Assembly: GCA_003553565.1 (NCBI GenBank)
Contig: PWER01000192.1
Location: forward strand, 1-36,875
Origin: Nitriliruptoria bacterium
GTDB lineage: Bacteria > Actinomycetota > Nitriliruptoria > Euzebyales > Egibacteraceae
Direction: 5' to 3'
DNA length: 36,875 nt
The translations under genes and the position numbers were made by a program. This document shows positions 30,992 through 36,875 of the stretch, piece by piece (positions within the stretch are counted from its first letter, which is position 1; every line of letters begins with the position of its first letter). The notes under the pieces were generated by a model. The model searched no databases and was not told the origin of the DNA. It was given only the letters and a program-made list of their open reading frames with translations.

Positions 30992-32866
30992 CTAGCCGCG
31001 GTGCTCGTCCTCGGCGTAGAGCGCCTCGATCTCGGTGGCGTAGCGCTGCCCGACCACCGCGCGGCGGACCTTCAGCGTCGGGGTCAGCTCGCCCGAGGCG
31101 ATGCCGAGGTCGCGCGGCAGGATGCGGAACCGTCGGATCTGCTCGGCCTGCGACACGGTGGCGTTGGCGGCGTCCACCGCCTCGGCGATGGCCGCGCGCA
31201 CCTGCGGGTGCTCGGCGAGCGCCTCGACGTCGTCGCGCTCCAGGCCCTGCTGGCGTGCCCAGCGCGGTGCCTGCTCGGCGTCGAGGGTGATGAGCGCGCC
31301 GATGTAGGGCCGCCCCTCCCCCACCACGATGCAGGTGCCCACCAGCGGGTGGGCGCGGACCAGGTCCTCGAGGGGCCCGGGGCTGACGTTCTTGCCGCCG
31401 GCGGTGACGATCAGCTCCTTCATCCGGCCGGTGATCCACACGCAGCCGTCGCCGTCGAAGCGCGCGAGGTCGCCGGTGCGCAGCCAGTCGTCGGCGAACA
31501 TCTCGGCGGTGGCCTGCGGGTTGCGCCAGTACCCCTGGAAGACCTGGGGGCCCCGCACCTGCAGCTCGCCGTCCTGGCTCAGGCGCAGCTCGGTGCCGGG
31601 CATCGCACGGCCCACCGACCCGGGGCGGGGCCGCTCTGGCGGGTCGCCGGTGAGGATCGGCGAGGTCTCGGTGAGGCCATAGCCCTCCAGCAGCGGCACG
31701 CCGATCGCGTTGAACAGGCGCGCCACGTCGCTGGGCAGCGCGGCGCCCCCGGAGATCGCCCAGCGCATCTCGCCGCCCAGCGCCGCACGCAGCCGCGCAC
31801 CCACGAGCCGGTCGAGCACCGCCCACCGGGCGCGCGCCACCGGGCCCGGGCGCTGGCCGCGCTCGAGCGCGCGGAAGCGCGCATCCGCCTCGCGGCGGGT
31901 GGCGTCGAACAGGGTCGCGAACAGCCGGCCGCGTTGCGCGGCTGCGTTGCGGCCGGCCTCCAGCAGCTTCTCGAACACCCGGGGCACGGCCACCAGGAAG
32001 CTCGGCTGCGCCATCGGCAGCTCCTCGCGCAGCTGGGCCACGCTGCTGGCGAAGCACAGCTGCGCGCGTCCCTGGAGCGAGATGATCACCTGGATGCGAG
32101 CGAAGACGTGGGCCAGCGGCAGGAAGACCAGCGTGCGGCTCACCCCGTCGAACAGCTGCGGCAGGTGCTGCATCGTCTGGGCCGCGTTCCAGGTCAGGTT
32201 GCCGTGGGTGAGCGCGCAGCCCTTCGGCGCGCCGGTGGTGCCCGAGGAGTAGACGATGGTGGCCAGGTCGTGGGGTCCCAGCGACGCGCGGCGCCGGTCG
32301 ACCTCGGCGCGCGTGGCCGTGTCGGCGCGCTCGGCGAGGGCGTCGAGTCCGCCGTGCTCGATCACCTCGACCCGCCTCACCGTCCGCGCGGCCTCGCCGA
32401 GCCCGTCGAGCAGCTCGCGCTGCTCGGGGTGCTCGACGATGGCGACCGTGGCCTCGCTATCGGTGAGCACGTGGGCGATCTGGTCCCGCGCCGCGCTGTC
32501 GTAGAGCGGGACGGTGACCGCACCCGCCGCGAGGATCGCGTGGTCGGCGATGGTCCACGCCAGCCGCGTCCGCGACAGCAGCGCCACGCGCTCGCCGGGC
32601 TGCACCCCCAGGGCCACCAGGCCGGCGGCCACCTCGCGGACCCGGTCGCGCAGCCACCGCACGCTGTGGGGCGCGAACCGGTCGCCCTCGCGGACCGCCA
32701 CCGCGGGGGCGTCGGGGTCCTCCTCGGCCCACTGCCACAGCGCCGCCAGCAGATGCGGGTGGGGCTCGTGGCCCAGCGGCGGCCCGGTCAGCTGGGCGCG
32801 GACGTCCGACGCGTCGTCGTGCGAGGGCTGGGCGGCCGAGCGGTCGGGCGTGGTGGCATCATCCAT
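30992..32866 (-). CDS. Long-chain fatty-acid-CoA ligase (FadD-type)
   Basis: 624 residues, ATG 32866 (GTG 32890 is an alternative). It activates fatty acids to acyl-CoA through acyl-AMP. Motif order: YSSGTTGAPKG (P-loop), PLAHVFARIQ, GYGLTETSPILTG, WLRTGDLARFDGDG, and the hinge ITGRMKELIVTAGGKNVSP. The TAGGKNVSP-type ending matches the long-chain group (FadD15-like) of actinobacteria. No SD is present; TACCGT lies 9 nt upstream. It shares a short divergent region with the DoxX-like gene. It could feed acyl-CoA into beta-oxidation or lipid synthesis. Confidence 0.92.
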   Translation of the reverse strand: MDDATTPDRSAAQPSHDDASDVRAQLTGPPLGHEPHPHLLAALWQWAEEDPDAPAVAVREGDRFAPHSVRWLRDRVREVAAGLVALGVQPGERVALLSRTRLAWTIADHAILAAGAVTVPLYDSAARDQIAHVLTDSEATVAIVEHPEQRELLDGLGEAARTVRRVEVIEHGGLDALAERADTATRAEVDRRRASLGPHDLATIVYSSGTTGAPKGCALTHGNLTWNAAQTMQHLPQLFDGVSRTLVFLPLAHVFARIQVIISLQGRAQLCFASSVAQLREELPMAQPSFLVAVPRVFEKLLEAGRNAAAQRGRLFATLFDATRREADARFRALERGQRPGPVARARWAVLDRLVGARLRAALGGEMRWAISGGAALPSDVARLFNAIGVPLLEGYGLTETSPILTGDPPERPRPGSVGRAMPGTELRLSQDGELQVRGPQVFQGYWRNPQATAEMFADDWLRTGDLARFDGDGCVWITGRMKELIVTAGGKNVSPGPLEDLVRAHPLVGTCIVVGEGRPYIGALITLDAEQAPRWARQQGLERDDVEALAEHPQVRAAIAEAVDAANATVSQAEQIRRFRILPRDLGIASGELTPTLKVRRAVVGQRYATEIEALYAEDEHRG

Positions 32867-32875
32867 GGTGAGCGA

Positions 32876-32881
32876 ACGGTA
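32876..32881 (-). promoter_or_regulatory. Candidate -10 (TACCGT) for the acyl-CoA ligase
   Basis: Minus strand TACCGT, 9 nt before the ATG and no SD; same geometry as patatin and lipid kinase genes. Confidence 0.35.
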
Positions 32882-32904
32882 CCAACGCACAGCGAGGAGC
32901 GTTG

Positions 32905-33345
32905 ATGGATCTCGCAGCCGCAGCGCGCACCGCGGTGCGGCTCGTGCTGGCGGCGATCCTGCTGCTCGCCGGGGTGGGCCACTTCACCAACCACGAGGAG
33001 TTCCTGGCCCAGACGCCCTCGTTCCTGCCGGCCCGGTCGCTGATCGTGTGGGGCTCGGGGGTGGTGGAGATCGGGCTCGGCCTGGCGCTGGTGGTGTGGC
33101 GCCAACGGCGCCGCATGGTGGGCCTGGCCGTGGCCGCCTTCTTCGTGCTCATCTTCCCCGGCAACGTCTACCAGGCGCTTGCTGGCCACGACGCGTTCGG
33201 GCTCGACTCCGACGCGGCCCGGCTGGTGCGCCTGGCCTTCCAGCCGGTGCTGGTGCTCGCCGCCCTGTGGAGCACGCGTGCCTGGCCGCCGTGGGGCATC
33301 GCCACGCCGCGCAGCGGGTACCCCACAGGGCATGGACCCGCTTGA
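32905..33345 (+). CDS. DoxX-like four-helix membrane protein
   Basis: 146 residues, ATG 32905, with AGGAG 5 nt upstream. Four hydrophobic helices: VRLVLAAILLLAGVGHF, SLIVWGSGVVEIGLGLALVVW, VGLAVAAFFVLIFPGNVYQA and LVRLAFQPVLVLAALW. The GVGHFTNHEEF and FPGNVYQA stretches resemble the DoxX/DoxD-like family, small membrane proteins of mixed and mostly unknown role, some tied to redox or thiosulfate metabolism. Divergent from the acyl-CoA ligase; its end overlaps the next gene by 14 nt. Confidence 0.8.
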   Translation: MDLAAAARTAVRLVLAAILLLAGVGHFTNHEEFLAQTPSFLPARSLIVWGSGVVEIGLGLALVVWRQRRRMVGLAVAAFFVLIFPGNVYQALAGHDAFGLDSDAARLVRLAFQPVLVLAALWSTRAWPPWGIATPRSGYPTGHGPA

Positions 33346-33811
33346 GCCCCCACAGCCTGATCGAGCCACCAGCAACGGCCACGGGCCCGCCGGCAACGGC
33401 CAGGCGGCCGGGCGGCGCGAGACGAGCCAACAGGTCGCGCCCGAGGGGTCGGCCCGCAACCTGCTGGGCGGACCGCTGGCCACCTGCGGCACCGCGCCGG
33501 TGACCGGCTTCTACCGCGACGGCTGCTGCGAGACCGGGCCCGACGACCTCGGCTCGCACGTGGTGTGCGCCCAGGTCACCGAGGAGTTCCTCGCGTTCAC
33601 CGCCAGCCGCGGCAACGACCTGTCCAGCCCGCGCCCGATGTTCGACTTCCCCGGGCTGACGCCCGGTGACCGCTGGTGCCTGTGCGCCTCCCGATGGGAG
33701 GAGGCCCGTCGCGCGGGCGTCGCGCCGCCGGTGGTGCTGGCGGCCACCCACGAGCGCGCCGCCGAGCTGGTGGACCCCGATCACCTGCGCGCGCACGCCC
33801 TCGACGCGTGA
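33332..33811 (+). CDS. DUF2237 protein
   Basis: 159 residues, ATG 33332, overlapping the DoxX-like gene by 14 nt in another frame. After a polar N-terminus, residues about 40-150 match DUF2237: NLLGGPLATCG, TGFYRDGCCETGPDDLGSHVVCA, FLAFTASRGNDLSSP and FPGLTPGDRWCLCASRWEEA with several conserved Cys. The family has no known activity; the cysteines and DDxGxH suggest metal binding. The overlap implies coupled translation. Confidence 0.85.
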   Translation: MDPLEPPQPDRATSNGHGPAGNGQAAGRRETSQQVAPEGSARNLLGGPLATCGTAPVTGFYRDGCCETGPDDLGSHVVCAQVTEEFLAFTASRGNDLSSPRPMFDFPGLTPGDRWCLCASRWEEARRAGVAPPVVLAATHERAAELVDPDHLRAHALDA

Positions 33812-33818
33812 GCCCTCG

Positions 33819-33881
33819 GACGGCGCCCTTGCCCCGGTAGACGGCGCCCTCGCCCCGATGCGCGGCGCACTAGCGCCGCTG
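33819..33881. repeat. Three imperfect 21-bp tandem units
   Basis: GACGGCGCCCTTGCCCCGGTA (33819-33839) is followed by a near copy (33840-33860) and a diverged third (33861-33881). Each unit contains GGCGC[CA]C. It fills the gap between two convergent genes and runs into the coding end of the PLP enzyme. Confidence 0.55.
33862..33879. terminator. Hairpin over the PLP-enzyme stop codon
   Basis: GCGGCGC (33862-33868), loop ACTA, GCGCCGC (33873-33879). The loop holds part of the TAG stop. It may terminate the convergent plus-strand transcript. Confidence 0.35.
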
Positions 33882-35057
33882 GGTGGCCGCGTCTAGCGCG
33901 GCCGCGAGGTCCTCCCACAGGTCCGCGGGGTCCTCGATGCCCACCGACAGGCGCAGGGTGCCGGGGGTGACCCCGGACTCGGTGAGCGCCTCGGCGGCCA
34001 CGACCCGGTGGGTCAGCCCGGCCGGGTGCTCGATCAGCGTGTCGGTGGCACCGAGGCTGACCGCAGGGGTGATCAGCCGCACCGCGGCCATGACCGCCGC
34101 GGCGGCGTCGTGCCCGCCGTCCACCTCGAACGCGAGCACCGCGCCCGGACCGGCCTGCTGACGTCCCATCAGCCCCTGCGGGTCGGCGCCGGGACGGCTG
34201 GGATGGCGCACCCACGTGACCGCCGGATGGGCGGCCAGGCGCGCGGCCAGATCGGTGGCTCCCTCCTGGGCTGCCTGGACCCGCAGCGCCAGCGTGGGCA
34301 GCGAGCGATGCAGCAACGCTGCCGCGTCGGGGTCGAGCAGCGCCCCGGTGGCCACCCGGACGCGGCGCAGCGCAGCGGCGCGCTCGGCGTCGCAGGCCAC
34401 CACCCCCGCCAGGACGTCGCCGTGGCCGCCGAGGAACTTCGTCGCCGAGTGCAGCGCCCACGCGGCCCCGTGGCGCAGCGGCTGCTGGAGGATCGGGGTG
34501 GCGAAGGTGTTGTCGACCAGCACCGGCACGTCACCGGCGTCGGCGACCAGCGCGGCGATGTCGACCAGATCGAGCAGCGGGTTGGACGGCGTCTCGACCA
34601 GCACCAGGGCGGTGTCGGGGCCCACGTCGACCGAGACCTTCTCCGGCGTGGTCCAGGTGACCCGGGAGCCCAGCAGTCCGCTGCTCAGCAGGTGATCGGT
34701 GCCGCCGTAGAGCGGGCGCAGCGCGGCGACGTGCCCCTCGCTGGCGCCGGCGGCCAGCAGCGTGGCGGTGATCGCGGCCATCCCCGATCCGAACGCCACC
34801 GCGTCCTCGGCGCCCTCGAGCTCGGCCACGCCCTGCTCGAAGCGGGCCACCGTCGGGTTGTGCAGGCGCCCGTACACCGGGGACTCAGTGGGGTGCTCGC
34901 CCTGGGCCATGGCCTCGAGGTCGGCGGTGGCCCGGCGCAGGTCGGACAGCGGATAGGTCGACGAGCGGTCGATCGGGGGCGCGTGCAACCCGAGCTCGCG
35001 CAGGTCCCCCCGGCCAGCGTGGACGACGGCGGTGCGGATGCTGCGAGCGCGACCCAT
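33870..35057 (-). CDS. Trans-sulfuration-family PLP enzyme
   Basis: 395 residues, ATG 35057, with GGAGG about 8 nt upstream. Cys/Met-metabolism PLP family: YGRLHNPT (phosphate-binding Tyr62, Arg64), LVETPSNP, VDNTFATP (Asp182), and the PLP Lys207 in HSATKFLGGHGD. Members include cystathionine gamma-lyase, methionine gamma-lyase and cystathionine gamma-synthase. Position 119 is Gly in LYGGT, where Pseudomonas methionine gamma-lyase has its active-site Cys116, favouring a cystathionine gamma-lyase-like or atypical methionine gamma-lyase. The divergent Lrp/AsnC regulator recalls the mdeR-mdeA pair. Exact reaction unknown. Confidence 0.9.
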   Translation of the reverse strand: MGRARSIRTAVVHAGRGDLRELGLHAPPIDRSSTYPLSDLRRATADLEAMAQGEHPTESPVYGRLHNPTVARFEQGVAELEGAEDAVAFGSGMAAITATLLAAGASEGHVAALRPLYGGTDHLLSSGLLGSRVTWTTPEKVSVDVGPDTALVLVETPSNPLLDLVDIAALVADAGDVPVLVDNTFATPILQQPLRHGAAWALHSATKFLGGHGDVLAGVVACDAERAAALRRVRVATGALLDPDAAALLHRSLPTLALRVQAAQEGATDLAARLAAHPAVTWVRHPSRPGADPQGLMGRQQAGPGAVLAFEVDGGHDAAAAVMAAVRLITPAVSLGATDTLIEHPAGLTHRVVAAEALTESGVTPGTLRLSVGIEDPADLWEDLAAALDAATQRR

Positions 35058-35124
35058 GGGCGCCACCTCCGTTGCGACCGCCCGCCCTGCGCCCCGGGAA
35101 GGACGAAGCGCGGCGTCTTGGCCT

Positions 35125-35174
35125 TGTGCACAGTGTCCCGTACCGCCCATGCTGGTGTCCAACGAACGCTGTCC
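35125..35174. promoter_or_regulatory. Candidate Lrp operator region
   Basis: Between divergent PLP-enzyme and Lrp genes. The palindrome TGTGCACA (35125-35132) is followed by three TGTCC copies (35134-35138, 35156-35160, 35170-35174). Repeated half-sites fit a multi-site Lrp-type binding region. Confidence 0.35.
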
Positions 35175-35191
35175 TGAATCACGGGGGGAGC

Positions 35192-35662
35192 ATGGAGCTT
35201 GACCGGACAGACCGCGCCCTGGTGCGAGCGCTGCAGGAGGACGCCCGGCAGACGGTCAAGGAGCTGGCCGCCGGGGTGGCGCTGTCGCCCTCGGCCACCC
35301 ACGCGCGGATCCAGCGACTGCGCGAGGAGGGGGTGATCACCGCCTTTCGCGCCGAGGTGGACCCGGCTGCGGTCGGCGTGGGCCTGCAGGCGCTGATCCA
35401 GGTCCACCTGCGCCGCCACGCCCGCGAGGCCCTCGAGGCCTTCCGCGCGCACCTGATCGAGCTGCCCGAGGTGGTGGCCGTCACCCACCTCACCGGGTCG
35501 GTCGACTTCCTGGTGCACGTGGCGGTGCGTGACGTGGCGCATCTGCGGTCGCTGGCCCTCGGTGCGTTCACCACGCGCGAGGAGGTCAGCCGGATCGAGA
35601 CCGCGATCGTCTACGAGCACGTGACGACCTCGGGGTGGCCGGTCTATGACCAGCCGGGGTGA
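35192..35662 (+). CDS. Lrp/AsnC family transcriptional regulator
   Basis: 156 residues, ATG 35192, with GGGGGAG directly upstream. An N-terminal HTH (ELDRTDRALVRALQEDARQTVKELAAGVALSPSATHARIQRL) and a C-terminal RAM domain (LQALIQVHLRRHAREALEAFRAHL, HLTGSVDFLVHVAVRD) are both complete. These proteins form octamers that bind amino acids and repress or activate nearby genes. Divergence from the trans-sulfuration enzyme points to control of that gene in response to methionine or a related amino acid. Confidence 0.92.
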   Translation: MELDRTDRALVRALQEDARQTVKELAAGVALSPSATHARIQRLREEGVITAFRAEVDPAAVGVGLQALIQVHLRRHAREALEAFRAHLIELPEVVAVTHLTGSVDFLVHVAVRDVAHLRSLALGAFTTREEVSRIETAIVYEHVTTSGWPVYDQPG

Positions 35663-35691
35663 CCGGCGCCGGGCCGGGCGGACCGGCCGGG

Positions 35692-35708
35692 GGCCGGGCG
35701 GCCCGGCC
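35692..35708. terminator. GC hairpin between convergent genes
   Basis: GGCCGGG-CGG-CCCGGCC, a perfect 7-bp stem with 3-nt loop, 30 nt after the Lrp stop and 4 nt before the transporter stop. Likely bidirectional terminator, no U-tract. Confidence 0.45.
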
Positions 35709-35711
35709 GCA

Positions 35712-36875
35712 TCAGAGCCCGGCGAGGATCTGCGCGGCCAGGATCTTGACCACGAAGGTCGGTGGGAACAGCAGCGCGTAGGCGGCGCTGACCCGATCGT
35801 CACCGTCGGTGCGGTCGGAGGCGTAGGTCAGCAGCGCCGGCTGGTTCTGGCCGCCGGCGAGGGTTCCGGCCAGTCGCGCGCCGCCCAGGCCGAGCCCGCG
35901 CCCGAGCAGCAGCAGCGCGACCGCCGCGGTGGTGGTGATCGCCGCGCCGAAGGCCAGCAGCAGCGCGCCACGGGGCGTACCCAGCGCACCAGCGAGGTCG
36001 GGGCCGGACGAGAGCCCCACCGTGGCCAGGAACAGCAGCACGCCGAGCTGTCGCAGCGCCTGGTTCGTGGCATACGGCAGCTGCCAGACCACCGGGCCGG
36101 TGCGTCCCAGACGGCCCAGCACCAGACCCACCAGCAGCGGAGCCGCCGCGGTGCCGAGCTCGAGGGTCAGCCCCGGCAGCGGGATCGGCACCAGGCCGAG
36201 CGCCAGCCCCAGCAGCAGCCCGAGGCTGAAGCCCACGGGTGGGGCCAGCACGGCCTCGCGCTCGGAGCCGCCGAGCTCGGCGGCAGCACGGTCGATGTGC
36301 GCCCGCGGGGCCACGACGCGGATGCGGTCGCCCAGCTCCACGGCCAGGTCGGGGCGGGCGACGAGGTCGACGTCGCCTCGGCGCACGTAGGTGGCGATCG
36401 CGTCGAAGCGCGCGAGGTCGAGCTCGGCGACCGTCGCGCCGGCGTAGCGTGCGTTGGTCAGCACGATGCGGCGGAAGTCCACCTGGGAGCGGTCCAGGGG
36501 CAGGTCCTCGTCGGTCGCGCGCCCGAGCTCGGCGGCCAGCCGCTCCAGCGGCTCGTGCGGCCCGACCACGACCACGAGGTCGCCGGGCTCCAGCCGCAGG
36601 TCGGCGGCCGGAGTGCGCTGCACCCCGTCGCGGCGCACCCGGGCGAACACGAAGCGCTCGCCCTCGCGCCCGGCGAGCTCGCCCAGCGGCGGCAGGTCGC
36701 GGCGGGTCACCTCGATCGTGCGATGGGTGGCGGGCTGCGGGGGGTCGCGGTCCTCGGCGGTCGGGGCGCGCCGCGACCACGCCAGCCCAATCGTGATGGC
36801 CACGACGAAGCCGATGACCGCGAACGGGTAGGAGAGCGAGTAGCCCACCACCGGTGCGTTGCTGCCGGTGAGGTC
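35712..36875 (-). CDS. AspT/YidE-type transporter with RCK_C domains, C-terminal part
   Basis: 387 residues are visible; the frame stays open through base 36875, so the N-terminal half (usually about five helices) is outside. The first visible stretch, GYSLSYPFAVIGFVVA, is the last helix of the first half. Two TrkA-C/RCK_C-like regulatory domains follow (about TIEVTRRDL to LVVVVGP, and FRRIVLTNARYAGATVAELD to RIRVVAP). Then come at least five helices with FSLGLLLGLALGLVPIPLPG, GVLLFLATVGLSSG and AGGQNQPALLTYASD. This is the layout of aspartate:alanine exchanger-type (AAE) transporters such as AspT, YidE and YbjL. The substrate is unknown. A GTG at 36851 is not the true start. Confidence 0.85.
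   Translation of the reverse strand, partial: DLTGSNAPVVGYSLSYPFAVIGFVVAITIGLAWSRRAPTAEDRDPPQPATHRTIEVTRRDLPPLGELAGREGERFVFARVRRDGVQRTPAADLRLEPGDLVVVVGPHEPLERLAAELGRATDEDLPLDRSQVDFRRIVLTNARYAGATVAELDLARFDAIATYVRRGDVDLVARPDLAVELGDRIRVVAPRAHIDRAAAELGGSEREAVLAPPVGFSLGLLLGLALGLVPIPLPGLTLELGTAAAPLLVGLVLGRLGRTGPVVWQLPYATNQALRQLGVLLFLATVGLSSGPDLAGALGTPRGALLLAFGAAITTTAAVALLLLGRGLGLGGARLAGTLAGGQNQPALLTYASDRTDGDDRVSAAYALLFPPTFVVKILAAQILAGL

Noticed and set aside
1-36875. Mobile elements, CRISPR arrays, defence or secondary-metabolite genes
   Set aside because: No transposase, integrase, long terminal repeat pairs or regularly spaced repeats seen; gene content is core metabolism and envelope.

Overview
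The window is a stretch of very GC-rich bacterial chromosome. It encodes a 20S proteasome (PrcA/PrcB), the Pup ligase PafA and the paired WYL regulators PafB/PafC. It also has an InhA-type enoyl reductase, a Ski2-like HelY helicase and many TAnnnT promoter elements. Together these point to an actinobacterium (Actinomycetota). Protein divergence from mycobacterial and Streptomyces homologues, and the broken-up proteasome locus, suggest a deep-branching class such as Nitriliruptoria; that placement is inference. No IS element, prophage, CRISPR array, integrase or rRNA is visible. Genes are tightly packed, mostly on the minus strand, with frequent 4-base ATGA/GTGA overlaps, so this reads as core genome.

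Layout, left to right. (1) 1-417: 3' end of a GGDEF diguanylate cyclase, facing a minus-strand block. (2) 529-5597, minus: fabH - acpP - fabI (type II fatty acid synthesis), then a patatin-like lipase, aat and a DUF418-type membrane protein; a good sigma-70 promoter precedes fabH. (3) 5783-8870: M20 peptidase plus a coiled-coil partner (+), then hisN-like phosphatase and an unknown Cys-containing protein (-). (4) 8997-12409: regulatory block with a Cys-containing winged-helix regulator, a group 2-like sigma-70 factor and a second HTH regulator, with a perfect 10-bp inverted repeat between sigma and HTH genes. (5) 12474-12546: tRNA-Glu(UUC). (6) 12646-17978, minus: lnt, DUF4193 zinc-ribbon protein, RNase HI with zinc finger, small membrane protein, M24 peptidase, diacylglycerol-kinase-family lipid kinase. 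(7) 18002-30831: helY - tatC - tatA - small membrane protein - zinc-ribbon protein - pafC - pafB - [PBP1A-like, opposite strand] - pafA - [OB-fold protein, opposite strand] - prcA - prcB. (8) 30992-36875: long-chain acyl-CoA ligase, DoxX-like and DUF2237 proteins, a trans-sulfuration-family PLP enzyme divergent from an Lrp/AsnC regulator, and the C-terminal part of an AspT/YidE-type transporter cut by the window end.

How it fits together. The proteasome block has the mycobacterial order (prcB, prcA, pafA, pafB, pafC, tatA, tatC, helY). However, mpa, dop and pup do not lie upstream of prcB, where an acyl-CoA ligase sits instead, and two plus-strand genes interrupt the row. The fatty acid block couples elongation (FabH, ACP, FabI) with a lipase. 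Lnt, TatAC and a bifunctional PBP give the window an envelope-biogenesis theme.

I found no clearly new defence, mobile or biosynthetic system. The best leads are the unknown small proteins in the proteasome/Tat row, a repeated TACACT promoter element before four minus-strand genes, a group of SD-less genes with TAnnnT 7-9 nt before the ATG, and an operator-like AT-rich palindrome at 469-487 with no gene to regulate.
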